A DNA stretch of 64,000 bases from Methylophilus medardensis (GCF_006363915.1 NZ_CP040946.1); one strand, 5' to 3'. Shown: positions 1 to 8,232, counted from the first letter of the stretch. Notes: generated by a model not told the origin, from the sequence alone. Numbers and translations: made by a program.

Positions 1-1
1 A

Positions 2-259
2 ATTGTCGACCCGACGCCGGTATTGCCGATTCTGGAAGCCTTAAAAAATGATCCAAGTCTGTATGTCAGGCGTAGCGTAGCCAACCACCTTGGCGACATT
101 GCTAAAGACCATCCAGCGCTTGCATTTGCGGTATGTGAGCGCTGGCTTACAGATGCCGACATACACTTGAAATGGGTCATTCGCCATGCCGTGAGGCATC
201 CTGCCAAGCGCGCACATGCGACGGCCATCGCGTTGCGCAAAGCCGCGGGGGCACGATAG
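2..259 (+). CDS. HEAT-repeat / DNA alkylation repair-like protein, C-terminal end (5' truncated by window edge)
   Basis: The frame is open from base 2 and ends at TAG 257-259, so only the last 85 residues are visible. The visible part is alpha-helical and reads like HEAT-type repeats: DPSLYVRRSVANHLGD is followed by a second helical pair ending in HAVRHPAKRAH and a basic tail. This matches the C-terminal half of AlkD-like DNA alkylation repair/HEAT proteins of Proteobacteria, but the N-terminal part needed to tell AlkD glycosylases from other HEAT proteins is missing. The stop codon overlaps the GTG start of prmC (TAGTG), which suggests translational coupling. Confidence 0.6.
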   Translation: MVDPTPVLPILEALKNDPSLYVRRSVANHLGDIAKDHPALAFAVCERWLTDADIHLKWVIRHAVRHPAKRAHATAIALRKAAGAR

Positions 260-1131
260 TGTCATTGCAAACAGAGCTCATTCAGGTGCAACAGTGGCTA
301 CAAACGGCGCGGCAACAACTTGCGCAGCACGTGCCCGCAGACGAGGCACGCATTGAGGCACAATTACTGCTCATGCATGTGCTCAACGTCAGTCGCGCCT
401 GGCTCATCGCCCATGCGACCGATCACATCGAACCAACACAACTCAGTGTGGTGGCGCATTTATTGCAGCGTCGGTTACAAGGTGAGCCAGTGGCTTATCT
501 TCTGGGCAAGCGAGAGTTTTTTGGCTTAACACTCAAAGTGACCACAGATACGCTTATTCCGCGACCAGACAGCGAAACTCTCGTAGAAGCTGCGCTGCAA
601 AAAATCTGCGCGGGGATGCGCATTTTGGATCTAGGCACCGGCACCGGCGCCATCGCACTCGCGATTGCGAAGCATGCGCCGACGTGTCAGGTGGTGGCCG
701 TGGATGTCTCAGCCCCAGCATTGGCTGTGGCGCAAGAAAATGCGCACTCCCTGCAACTACCTCATGTGCAGTGTTTACACAGCCACTGGTTTGATGCTTT
801 GCCGACAAGCACATTTGACCTGATCGTGAGTAACCCACCCTACATCGAGCACAACGACCCCCATCTGCAACAAGGGGATTTGCGCTTTGAGCCGTTTTCG
901 GCACTGGCCTCGGGAGAGGACGGCTTAACCGCGATCCGGCAGATCATTTCACAGTCGACAGCGCACTTAAATTTGGGAGGCTGGCTACTCCTAGAGCATG
1001 GTTACAACCAAGCGCAAGCCGTTCAACAACTGCTACAGGCGCATGGCTTTACAGACGTTGAGACCCGACACGATTTGGGCAATCAACCGCGAGTGACCCT
1101 CGGTAAACGATCCGCCGCCGAACCAGTATGA
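259..1131 (+). CDS. prmC: Peptide chain release factor N5-glutamine methyltransferase PrmC
   Basis: The 290-aa product should methylate the Gln of the GGQ motif in release factors RF1 and RF2, using S-adenosylmethionine in the cytoplasm. The N-terminal helical domain is followed by the SAM-binding motif ILDLGTGTGAIAL and the diagnostic NPPY motif (SNPPYIEHND) that grips the substrate Gln. I chose the GTG at 259 because it overlaps the upstream stop codon and gives a normal PrmC N terminus (SLQTELIQVQQWL). An ATG at 172 in the same frame would add 29 residues that overlap the upstream gene and look like noise. In many bacteria prmC sits beside prfA; here it does not. Confidence 0.93.
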   Translation: MSLQTELIQVQQWLQTARQQLAQHVPADEARIEAQLLLMHVLNVSRAWLIAHATDHIEPTQLSVVAHLLQRRLQGEPVAYLLGKREFFGLTLKVTTDTLIPRPDSETLVEAALQKICAGMRILDLGTGTGAIALAIAKHAPTCQVVAVDVSAPALAVAQENAHSLQLPHVQCLHSHWFDALPTSTFDLIVSNPPYIEHNDPHLQQGDLRFEPFSALASGEDGLTAIRQIISQSTAHLNLGGWLLLEHGYNQAQAVQQLLQAHGFTDVETRHDLGNQPRVTLGKRSAAEPV

Positions 1132-1173
1132 TTTTTGCTTGAGTCTGCATACACCTAACGCTAGGGAGTTGTA

Positions 1174-1971
1174 ATGCGCGCTATTCCGAATATTAAAGCG
1201 GTGCTGTTCGATCTGGACGGTGTGTTATACATCGGCGATCAAATCATTCCGGGCGCCTTGGAGGCGGTCGCTCAACTCCGCGCAGCAGGAATGGCCGTGC
1301 GGTTTGTCACCAACACCAGCACCTTGTCTTTGCACGCCCTGCAAGCAAAACTGAATGCGCTTGGCTTCAATGTAGTGCCTGAAGAAATCATGAGTGCACC
1401 ACAAGCGACCATTCAATATTTAAAAAGCAAACCGAATCCGGTGTGCAAGTTGTTATTAGCCGAGGATGTGAAAAAAGATTTCGCTTGTTTTGACCAATCT
1501 GACACCGCCGCCAATTATGTGGTGATTGGCGACATTGGTGATGCCTGGTCTTACACATTACTCAATGCGGTATTTCATTGTCTGGTGAACGGCGCACAAC
1601 TCATCGCGATTCATAAAAACCGCTTTTGGCAAACGGATAGCGGGCTACAGATGGATATTGGCGCATTTGTGACGGGGCTAGAGTATGCCAGTAACACCAA
1701 AGCAATGCTGATGGGCAAACCGTCTGCGCACTTCTTTCATCTGGCAGTCGATGCCTTGCAACTGACACCCGCAGAGGTGCTCATGATCGGCGATGATATT
1801 GATGCAGACGTGGGCGGCGCGCAAGCAGCCGGGCTGCATGGCGTGTTAGTCAAAACTGGCAAATTTCGAGAAACCTACACCCGCTTATCCGCCGTTGAGC
1901 CAGATGCGATCATTGCATCGGTGGCTGACCTGCCAGCCTTGCTTGGCTGTTTAAGCACCGCCAATTACTAA
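1174..1971 (+). CDS. HAD-superfamily hydrolase, subfamily IIA (TIGR01458/LHPP-like)
   Basis: The 265-aa protein has the HAD motifs: motif I FDLDGVLYIGD near residue 12, motif II VTNTS near residue 46, a Lys in motif III (MGKPS), and motif IV MIGDDIDADVGGAQAAG. The cap arrangement and length fit class IIA phosphatases such as the LHPP/NagD group. The substrate cannot be read from sequence; phosphorylated sugars, nucleotides or pyridoxal phosphate are all used by relatives. The start is ATG with a clear GGGAG ribosome site 6-10 bases upstream. A hairpin lies 3 bases after the stop, so it is probably the end of a transcript. Confidence 0.85.
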   Translation: MRAIPNIKAVLFDLDGVLYIGDQIIPGALEAVAQLRAAGMAVRFVTNTSTLSLHALQAKLNALGFNVVPEEIMSAPQATIQYLKSKPNPVCKLLLAEDVKKDFACFDQSDTAANYVVIGDIGDAWSYTLLNAVFHCLVNGAQLIAIHKNRFWQTDSGLQMDIGAFVTGLEYASNTKAMLMGKPSAHFFHLAVDALQLTPAEVLMIGDDIDADVGGAQAAGLHGVLVKTGKFRETYTRLSAVEPDAIIASVADLPALLGCLSTANY

Positions 1972-1973
1972 AA

Positions 1974-1998
1974 GCGAGGCAGGCGTGCCCTGTCTCGC
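1974..1998 (+). terminator. Hairpin just after the HAD gene, possible terminator
   Basis: GCGAGGCAGG (1974-1983) pairs with CCTGTCTCGC (1989-1998) around a 5-base loop, with one G-U pair. It starts three bases after the HAD stop codon. There is no strong T run after it, so its efficiency as an intrinsic terminator is uncertain. Confidence 0.4.
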
Positions 1999-2030
1999 CG
2001 TTTAGGCATGCTGCATAGTATAATTAGGGT

Positions 2031-3158
2031 ATGTCTGAATCGAATTCTGTTGGTATCGTTAAAGCGCAAGTCGCGCATTTTACCCAGCCACTGGCCCTGA
2101 AAAGTGGGGCAGTGCTGCCACAATATCATCTGACCTATGAGACCTATGGCGAACTGAACGCGGCCAAAACAAACGCCGTGCTCATTTGTCATGCGCTCTC
2201 TGGTAACCATCATGTCGCCGGCCGCTACACCCCAGAGGATAAGTATCCGGGCTGGTGGGACAACCTGATCGGGCCAGGTAAGCCGCTAGACACTAATAAA
2301 TTTTTTGTGATTGGTCTTAACAATTTGGGCGGCTGTCATGGCAGCAGCGGCCCGTCCAGCGTCAACCCGTTGACCGATAAACCCTACAGCGCCACGTTTC
2401 CAGTCGTCACGGTCGAGGACTGGGTAGAATCTCAAGCCCGCCTGTTAGACCACTTGGGCATTGACCAACTAGCGGCGGTGATCGGCGGCAGCTTGGGTGG
2501 CATGCAAGCATTACAGTGGAACATTGCCTACCCAGAGCGGGTGCGGCACGCATTTGTGATTGCCTCTGCACCCAACTTAACGGCGCAAAACATGGCGTTT
2601 AATGAGGTCGCCCGACAAGCAATTATTACGGATCCCGAATTTTTCGACGGTGATTATTACAATCACGGTACGGTGCCGCGTCGCGGCTTGCGGATTGCGC
2701 GCATGCTTGGCCACATTACTTACCTATCTGATGATGTAATGGGCGAGAAATTTGGTCGCAAATTGCGCCATGGCGATGTGAAATACAGCTTCGACGTCGA
2801 GTTCGAAATGGAATCCTACTTACGCTATCAAGGGGACAAATTTGCTGGCGAATTTGATGCCAACACCTATTTGCGCATGACGCGTGCCCTCGATTACTTT
2901 GATCCAGCGCTAAATTACGGCGGCGACTTAAGCCTCGCACTCAGCCTTGCGCAAGCCAAATTTTTGGTGATTTCATTCACCACTGATTGGCGGTTTTCAC
3001 CGGCGCGCTCGCGTGAAATCGTCAAAGCATTGCTCGACAATGCCTTGCCAGTGAAATACGCCGAGGTCACTTCTGACCATGGCCATGATGCATTTTTGAT
3101 GCACGACCCCTACTATCACGACATCATGCGCGCGTATCTGGAGCAAGTTAAAGTATGA
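2031..3158 (+). CDS. metX: Homoserine O-acyltransferase MetX
   Basis: The 375-aa alpha/beta-hydrolase acylates the hydroxyl of L-homoserine in the first dedicated step of methionine synthesis. The nucleophile elbow is GGSLGGMQALQW around residue 145, the early CHALSGNHH segment is typical of MetX, and the catalytic Asp and His lie in the last 70 residues (TSDHGHDAFL). The family was named for acetyl-CoA use, but MetX proteins that travel with MetW in betaproteobacteria often use succinyl-CoA, so the acyl donor is left open. It overlaps metW by four bases (ATGA). There is no ribosome site at normal spacing; a TATAAT box ends six bases before the ATG (see findings). Confidence 0.92.
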   Translation: MSESNSVGIVKAQVAHFTQPLALKSGAVLPQYHLTYETYGELNAAKTNAVLICHALSGNHHVAGRYTPEDKYPGWWDNLIGPGKPLDTNKFFVIGLNNLGGCHGSSGPSSVNPLTDKPYSATFPVVTVEDWVESQARLLDHLGIDQLAAVIGGSLGGMQALQWNIAYPERVRHAFVIASAPNLTAQNMAFNEVARQAIITDPEFFDGDYYNHGTVPRRGLRIARMLGHITYLSDDVMGEKFGRKLRHGDVKYSFDVEFEMESYLRYQGDKFAGEFDANTYLRMTRALDYFDPALNYGGDLSLALSLAQAKFLVISFTTDWRFSPARSREIVKALLDNALPVKYAEVTSDHGHDAFLMHDPYYHDIMRAYLEQVKV

Positions 3159-3760
3159 TTAATGCAAAAATTACAAATATTCGTCCAGATTTTGCATTAA
3201 TTACAAACTGGATATCGCCAAAAAGCAAAGTGCTCGATTTGGGTTGCGGCGATGGCACGCTATTGACCCACTTGCACGACACCTTAAAAACGACCGGTTA
3301 CGGTATTGAAAAAGAGGATAGCAATTGGCTGGCCGCGCTCAAAAATGGCGTAGATGTGATTCAAATGAACTTAGAAGAAGGCTTGTCTGGCTTTGAAGAC
3401 CAGTCTTTTGACACCGTGATTTTGTCGCAAACATTGCAAGCCATGCACAATACCGAGAGCATCGTGCACGAAATGTTAAGGGTTGGGCGCGAGGTGATCG
3501 TCACTTTTCCTAATTTTGGCTACTGGCGCAACCGCATGCAGATTACCTTTGGCACCATGCCAGTGTCCAAAAGTTTGCCCTATCAGTGGTACGACACCCC
3601 CAATGTCCACCTGTGCACGATTCACGATTTCGACGCATTTTGTGCACAACATCGCATTCAAGTAATCGAACGCAAAGTCATCACCGGTGGCCAAGATGTG
3701 CATGTGTTGCCCAACTTAATGGGCAACTTAGCTATGTATCGCCTCAAAAGCGAACCTTAA
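3155..3760 (+). CDS. metW: Methionine biosynthesis protein MetW
   Basis: This 201-aa SAM-methyltransferase-fold protein is the standard partner of MetX in proteobacteria and stimulates homoserine acylation. The SAM-binding glycine loop VLDLGCGDGTLLTHL lies near residue 25. The segment SFDTVILSQTLQAMHNTESIVHEMLRVGREVIVTFPN is typical of MetW. Its ATG overlaps the metX stop, so the two are translationally coupled. Its stop codon is interleaved with that of the converging sigma-54 activator within the tetranucleotide TTAA at 3757-3760, which leaves no room for a separate terminator. Confidence 0.93.
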   Translation: MINAKITNIRPDFALITNWISPKSKVLDLGCGDGTLLTHLHDTLKTTGYGIEKEDSNWLAALKNGVDVIQMNLEEGLSGFEDQSFDTVILSQTLQAMHNTESIVHEMLRVGREVIVTFPNFGYWRNRMQITFGTMPVSKSLPYQWYDTPNVHLCTIHDFDAFCAQHRIQVIERKVITGGQDVHVLPNLMGNLAMYRLKSEP

Positions 3761-5658
3761 TTCAACTCTAAGTCTTTCAAACGGCGATAGAGGGTGTTTC
3801 TGCTCAATCCCAACTGCCTTGCCACCGCCGAAATATTACCGCTGTGTTGACGCATGGCTTGACGAATAGCGGCCTCAGATTGCGACTTCAAACTCTCGTT
3901 CGCCGAAGGCAACGCCGTGGCTGGGGCATGCGCTGGACCATCCCATTCGTCGATAAAGTCTTGGGTGAGATGCTCGCGCCCAATCTCGCCACCATCCGCC
4001 AACGCCACCGCCGTGCGCAATACATTATGCAACTGCCGGATATTGCCCGGCCAGGGATGGCGGGTAAAAATAGCCATCACCGACGCGCTGAGCGTCACCT
4101 GCGGCGCTTGCTCAATCTGAAGAATCATCTGAATCAACCGCGCCAGATCCTGCCGCTGCCGCAAGGCCGGCAATTGCACCGTCAAGCCGTTAATGCGGTA
4201 ATACAAATCGCTACGAAACTCACCCGCCGCGACTTTCTCTTTTAATGCTTGGTTGGTCGCGCTTAACAGCATAAAATTCACAGGAATCGACTTGCTTGAG
4301 CCCAACGGCGTCACGCTTCTGTCTTGCAGCACACGTAACAATCGCGCTTGTAGCGTCAACGGCATATCGCCGATTTCGTCCAGAAACAAGGTACCGCCAT
4401 CAGCTTGTTGAATTTTGCCGATATTGCCTTTTCGCTTGGCACCGGTATAGGCGCCCTCTTCATAGCCAAACAGTTCGGCTTCGATCAACCCTTCTGGCAA
4501 TGCGGCACAATTCACCGCCACAAAAGGCTGCTGCTTGCGCGCACTGGCGTCATGGATCGCGCGTGAAAATAATTCTTTGCCGGCACCGGTCTCACCCAAT
4601 ATCAGTATCGGAATATCGCGATCTAGCACTTGTTTCACTTGCTTAATCGCTAAGCTTAATTGTGGGTCGCCACTATCGAGCATTGCCAAGCTGGCGGCAG
4701 ATTCCCGCGGCTGGTCAAGCACCGGTGTGCGACCAGGGGACGGCGCATGCTTGGCTGAAGCCTTGGCAAACAAGCGGGCACCATTGCGTAACCGTAAAGG
4801 GGATAAAACCGCTGTCGAACCTGCACGTTGCTTAAAAGCCAGCCAAGATTCATCAAAAATGGCTTCAAACGAGGGGCGTCGCGATGACAGTAAATCTTGA
4901 TCTAGCGGCAGACCAAACTGGAATTGGCCGCTGCGATTAATCGCTTGCAGTTGACCTTGCGCATCAAATAGGGCGACGCCCTCCCACAGCGTGCCAATAA
5001 ATTCTGGCCGCGCATGAAAGTGCACGCCAATTTCACCCTCCGCAGTGGCATGAAACAAGCGGTTTTCAACCATTTGTGCGGCCATTTTCACCAGCGCCAG
5101 CGTATGCTGTTGCGGCGCATTTAGGTCGTTAGATACATCCAGCGTGGCCACTAAATGGTTGTTTGCTGCAAAAATGGGCACGGCAGAACAGCTGAGGGAA
5201 CGGTGATAGGCCATGAAGTGCTCAGCGCCTTGCACGCTGATCGGCAATCGCTCGACCAGTGCAGTGCCGATCGCATTGGTACCGCGGTGCTCTTCACTCC
5301 ATGAGGCGCCGGGCAATAGCGAGGCTCTGACCTCGTTGGCATCCACGCCCTCGCCCATCGTGCGCAAAATCACCCCGTCACTGTCTGTCAGAATCACCAA
5401 ACTGCGGGTGTGGGCAATTTGCTCACTGAGCGTGATCATTTCAGGGTCAGCATGCGTCAGCAATAAGCGATTTTTTTCTAGCCGATGTGCCAGCGCTTCT
5501 GCAGTGATGATCTGATCCTCAGCTGGCGCCTGTTCATCTACACCCTTGACCATGCAGCGGCGCCATGAGCGCGCGATGGCCTCGGCAATCGCGCGTTGAT
5601 CATCACGCAAGGCCGCTTGTGGCATTTGGGCGGGAGAGGAAGAATATTGATTGGGCAT
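3757..5658 (-). CDS. Sigma-54-dependent activator, AcoR type (GAF - AAA+ - Fis HTH)
   Basis: The 633-aa bacterial enhancer-binding protein has an N-terminal GAF-like sensor (about residues 70-200, with TDSDGVILRTMG and RGTNAIGTAL typical of AcoR). The AAA+ domain follows, with Walker A GETGAGKE near residue 354, GAYTGA near 402 (the sigma-54 contact loop; the usual form is GAFTGA), and Walker B TLFLDEIGDM. A Fis-type helix-turn-helix ends the protein (HSGNISAVARQLGLSRNTLYRRL). It is divergent from xoxF, which carries a matching sigma-54 promoter, so it is the obvious candidate regulator of methanol oxidation here. The sensed molecule is unknown; AcoR relatives respond to acetoin, alcohols or aldehydes. 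I prefer the ATG at 5658; an in-frame GTG at 5712 would add 18 residues. Confidence 0.88.
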   Translation of the reverse strand: MPNQYSSSPAQMPQAALRDDQRAIAEAIARSWRRCMVKGVDEQAPAEDQIITAEALAHRLEKNRLLLTHADPEMITLSEQIAHTRSLVILTDSDGVILRTMGEGVDANEVRASLLPGASWSEEHRGTNAIGTALVERLPISVQGAEHFMAYHRSLSCSAVPIFAANNHLVATLDVSNDLNAPQQHTLALVKMAAQMVENRLFHATAEGEIGVHFHARPEFIGTLWEGVALFDAQGQLQAINRSGQFQFGLPLDQDLLSSRRPSFEAIFDESWLAFKQRAGSTAVLSPLRLRNGARLFAKASAKHAPSPGRTPVLDQPRESAASLAMLDSGDPQLSLAIKQVKQVLDRDIPILILGETGAGKELFSRAIHDASARKQQPFVAVNCAALPEGLIEAELFGYEEGAYTGAKRKGNIGKIQQADGGTLFLDEIGDMPLTLQARLLRVLQDRSVTPLGSSKSIPVNFMLLSATNQALKEKVAAGEFRSDLYYRINGLTVQLPALRQRQDLARLIQMILQIEQAPQVTLSASVMAIFTRHPWPGNIRQLHNVLRTAVALADGGEIGREHLTQDFIDEWDGPAHAPATALPSANESLKSQSEAAIRQAMRQHSGNISAVARQLGLSRNTLYRRLKDLELN

Positions 5659-5730
5659 TGAAATCTGTGCACCTGTCACTGAACATTGAACAACTGTACC
5701 AGTATGACACACCCGTGAACACTTTCCGCG

Positions 5731-5744
5731 ACGATGCGCATCGT
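5731..5744. promoter_or_regulatory. 14-bp perfect palindrome, candidate activator binding site
   Basis: ACGATGCGCATCGT is its own reverse complement and lies 76 bp upstream of the -24 element of the xoxF promoter. Enhancer-binding proteins with Fis-type DNA-binding domains usually bind such dyads 80-150 bp upstream of the start. The assignment to the AcoR-like protein is inference from position. Confidence 0.5.
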
Positions 5745-5818
5745 GACCAAGCGAGACATACTTTATTAAGCAATTGATTTTAATTCATTTTTTCTAATTT
5801 CCAAAATGGTCTGCGCGG

Positions 5819-5835
5819 TTGGCACGCGGGTTGCA
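5819..5835 (+). promoter_or_regulatory. Sigma-54 (-24/-12) promoter of xoxF
   Basis: TTGGCACGCGGGTTGCA matches the consensus TGGCACG-N4-TTGCA. The invariant GG (5821-5822) and GC (5833-5834) are separated by exactly 10 bases, as RNA polymerase with sigma-54 requires. Transcription should start near 5846, giving an 80-base leader before the xoxF ATG. The divergent gene encodes a sigma-54 activator, which supports the call. Confidence 0.88.
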
Positions 5836-5926
5836 ATATCAGACCAGGAGTCACAAAAGAAGCCTTTGTGAACCGCTTGCAACACCATACATTCCAGCTT
5901 CACAGCAACCATTTTGGAGGTTATTT

Positions 5927-7795
5927 ATGCAACAACGTATCAAGCTTGCGATCGGCGCATTGCTGATGGGCAGTCTCAGCACCAGCGCATGGGCAAATGC
6001 CGAACTGGACGCATTGATGAAAGACGACAACCAGTGGGTCATGGCGCGTAAAGATTACGCCAATCAAGGCTATAGCCGCTTGTCGCAAATCAACAAAAGC
6101 AACGTCAAGAAATTAAAATTGGCGTGGACTTTTGCCACCGGGGTCAACCGCGGCCACGAAGGGGCGCCGCTGGTGATCGGCAACGTGATGTACATCCACA
6201 CCGCTTTTCCTAACAATGTGTACGCATTGGACTTGGATGACAACCAGAAAATTATGTGGTCCTATTTTCCTAAACAAGACCCAGATGTGCAGTCTGTATT
6301 GTGCTGTGACAACGTCAACAAAGGCTTGGGCTACGGCGATGGCAAAATTCTGCTGCAACAGAATAATGGCGTGTTAGTGGCGCTAGAAGCTAAAACCGGC
6401 GCCAAATTGTGGGACGTGAAAGTCAATGATCCAAAAACCGGCTCAGCCAATACCAACGTTCCGCATGTATTTAAAGACAAAGTGATCACCGGCTGTTCTG
6501 GCGGCGAGTTTGGGGTGCGTTGCCACATCAGTGCTTACAGCATCAAGGATGGTAGCCTGATCTGGAGAGCTTACAGCACAGGCGCTGACAGTGAAGTGAT
6601 GATCGGTAGCGACTTTAACAAAGAAAATCCGCAATACAGCGCGTTGTCTTTGTATGAAGACGTCAATGGCGGCAACAAAATGGGTGGCTCATTCAAAAAT
6701 CTGGACAAAGCACAATTGAAATTCCCAGAAGCCAATCTGGGGGTTCGCACTTGGCTCAAACCACAGCAACAGAAAGACGGTTGGCAAAATGGCGGCGGCC
6801 CGACTTGGGGCTGGTACTCATACGACCCTAAATTAAACCTGATGTATTACGGTACCGGCAACCCAGGCACTTGGAACCCGGACGTTCGCCCAGGGGATAA
6901 CAAGTGGTCGATGACGATTTTTGCACGCGATCTCGACAGCGGCATGGCACGCTGGGGCTACCAGATGACGCCGCATGACGAGTGGGATTACGACGGCATG
7001 AATGAAATCATTCTGTGGGAGGCGAATGGCAAACAATTGGCCTCACACTTTGACCGTAACGGCTTTGGCTATACCTTTGACCGCACCAACGGCACCTTGC
7101 TGGTGGCTGAAAAAATGCATCCGTTTGTCAACTGGGCCAGCAAAATTGATCTGAAAACCGGGATTCCAGTCAAAGATCCCAAGTATTCGACCCACCAGGA
7201 TTACAACGCGAAAGGAGTTTGTCCGTCTGCCTTGGGTGTGAAAGACGAGCAACCAGCGGCTTATTCGCCTAAAAACAAAACCTTCTATGTACCGTTGAAC
7301 CACGTGTGTATGACCTACGAACCGGTGGAGTCTAAGTATGTCGCGGGTCAACCATGGGTTGGTGCGACCTTGACCATGTTTGCCGGTCCAGATGGTGTTA
7401 TGGGCGGATTCATGGCATGGGATGGCCTGAAAGGCAAAACCCAGTGGTACAACAAAGAGAAGTTTTCCGCTTGGGGCGGTGCGCTGGTGACTGCATCTGA
7501 CTTGGTGTTTTACGGCACCCTAGATCGCTGGGTAAAAGCACTCGATGCCAAAACTGGTAAAGAGCTGTGGCGCTTTCAGGTTGGCTCAGGCGTGGTTGGC
7601 AACATGATCACTTATGGGCATAAAGGCAAACAATATGTGGGTGTCTTGTCTGGGATTGGTGGTTGGGCGGGCGTGGCCATGAACTTAGGGCTGACCAACG
7701 ACACTGATGGCTTGGGCGCGGCGGGCGGCTACAAAGAGTTGACCAAGTACAATGCTGCCCCTGGTGGTGGTGGCATGAATGTATTTAGTTTATAA
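5927..7795 (+). CDS. xoxF: Lanthanide-dependent PQQ methanol dehydrogenase XoxF
   Basis: The 622-aa periplasmic quinoprotein oxidises methanol to formaldehyde (or formate) with pyrroloquinoline quinone. A Sec signal peptide ends at SAWA-NAEL. Adjacent cysteines C126-C127 (SVLCCDN) form the vicinal disulfide over PQQ, and Trp-rich propeller repeats follow. In DEWDYDG the catalytic base is D354, and D356 replaces the Ala of calcium MxaF enzymes. That second Asp is the known lanthanide ligand and defines XoxF. The start is ATG 5927 with GGAGG eight bases upstream; an in-frame upstream extension would lack the signal peptide at the N terminus. No xoxJ, mxaG or pqq gene is in the window. A sigma-54 promoter precedes it, so expression probably depends on the divergent activator. 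Confidence 0.93.
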   Translation: MQQRIKLAIGALLMGSLSTSAWANAELDALMKDDNQWVMARKDYANQGYSRLSQINKSNVKKLKLAWTFATGVNRGHEGAPLVIGNVMYIHTAFPNNVYALDLDDNQKIMWSYFPKQDPDVQSVLCCDNVNKGLGYGDGKILLQQNNGVLVALEAKTGAKLWDVKVNDPKTGSANTNVPHVFKDKVITGCSGGEFGVRCHISAYSIKDGSLIWRAYSTGADSEVMIGSDFNKENPQYSALSLYEDVNGGNKMGGSFKNLDKAQLKFPEANLGVRTWLKPQQQKDGWQNGGGPTWGWYSYDPKLNLMYYGTGNPGTWNPDVRPGDNKWSMTIFARDLDSGMARWGYQMTPHDEWDYDGMNEIILWEANGKQLASHFDRNGFGYTFDRTNGTLLVAEKMHPFVNWASKIDLKTGIPVKDPKYSTHQDYNAKGVCPSALGVKDEQPAAYSPKNKTFYVPLNHVCMTYEPVESKYVAGQPWVGATLTMFAGPDGVMGGFMAWDGLKGKTQWYNKEKFSAWGGALVTASDLVFYGTLDRWVKALDAKTGKELWRFQVGSGVVGNMITYGHKGKQYVGVLSGIGGWAGVAMNLGLTNDTDGLGAAGGYKELTKYNAAPGGGGMNVFSL

Positions 7796-7808
7796 GAAAG
7801 GGCAACAC

Positions 7809-8129
7809 ATGCATTTATTTAATCAAACCTTGCTCGCGTCGGTGTTGCTAGCTGGCACTGCCTCAGCCATTGCGGGCAGTGGCGCCGAAGCCCTGGCACA
7901 GAAAAGTGGCTGCTTGCTCTGCCATGGGGTCGATAAAAAAATAATGGGCCCCGCCTACAAGGAAGTCGCTGCGAAATACAAAGGCGACAAAACCGCAGAA
8001 GCCAAACTAATCCAAAAAGTTAAAGCCGGTGGCGGTGGTGTTTGGGGAGAGATGGCCATGCCGCCCAACAGCCCTCAAGTAAAGGACGAAGATATTAAAA
8101 CCATCGTCCAGTGGGTGCTGAGCCTATAG
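7809..8129 (+). CDS. Small class I c-type cytochrome following xoxF
   Basis: The 106-aa precursor has a signal peptide ending near AIAG-SGAEAL, one haem site CLLCH around residue 35, and a distal Met in EMAMPP. It resembles cytochromes c-551/c-552 of about 80 mature residues. It starts 13 bases after xoxF with GAAAGG upstream and ends before a strong terminator, so the two are one operon. The likely role is to take electrons from XoxF or from a cytochrome cL. It is shorter than typical XoxG cytochrome cL proteins, so I do not use that symbol. Confidence 0.85.
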   Translation: MHLFNQTLLASVLLAGTASAIAGSGAEALAQKSGCLLCHGVDKKIMGPAYKEVAAKYKGDKTAEAKLIQKVKAGGGGVWGEMAMPPNSPQVKDEDIKTIVQWVLSL

Positions 8130-8161
8130 TTTTAGTTGATTAACCATTGATCTCCGAGTGT

Positions 8162-8190
8162 GCCAACCCGCAAGGGTTGGCTTTTTTTTT
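8162..8190 (+). terminator. Intrinsic terminator of the xoxF-cytochrome operon
   Basis: GCCAACCC (8162-8169) pairs with GGGTTGGC (8174-8181) over a four-base loop, followed by nine T residues (8182-8190). It lies 32 bases after the cytochrome stop codon. Confidence 0.92.
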
Positions 8191-8232
8191 GCGGGCCCAC
8201 GACGCCTAGAAAAAAGCGTTTACAATGCGGAC

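Noticed and set aside
1972..2030. SAM-responsive leader upstream of metX
   Set aside because: The gap is only 59 bases and holds a hairpin and a TATAAT box, too short for any SAM riboswitch class I know.
5659..5712. In-frame GTG at 5712 that would extend the sigma-54 activator by 18 residues
   Set aside because: The added residues do not look conserved, the ribosome site is no better, and the extension runs toward the regulatory region. I kept the ATG at 5658, but this is not decisive.
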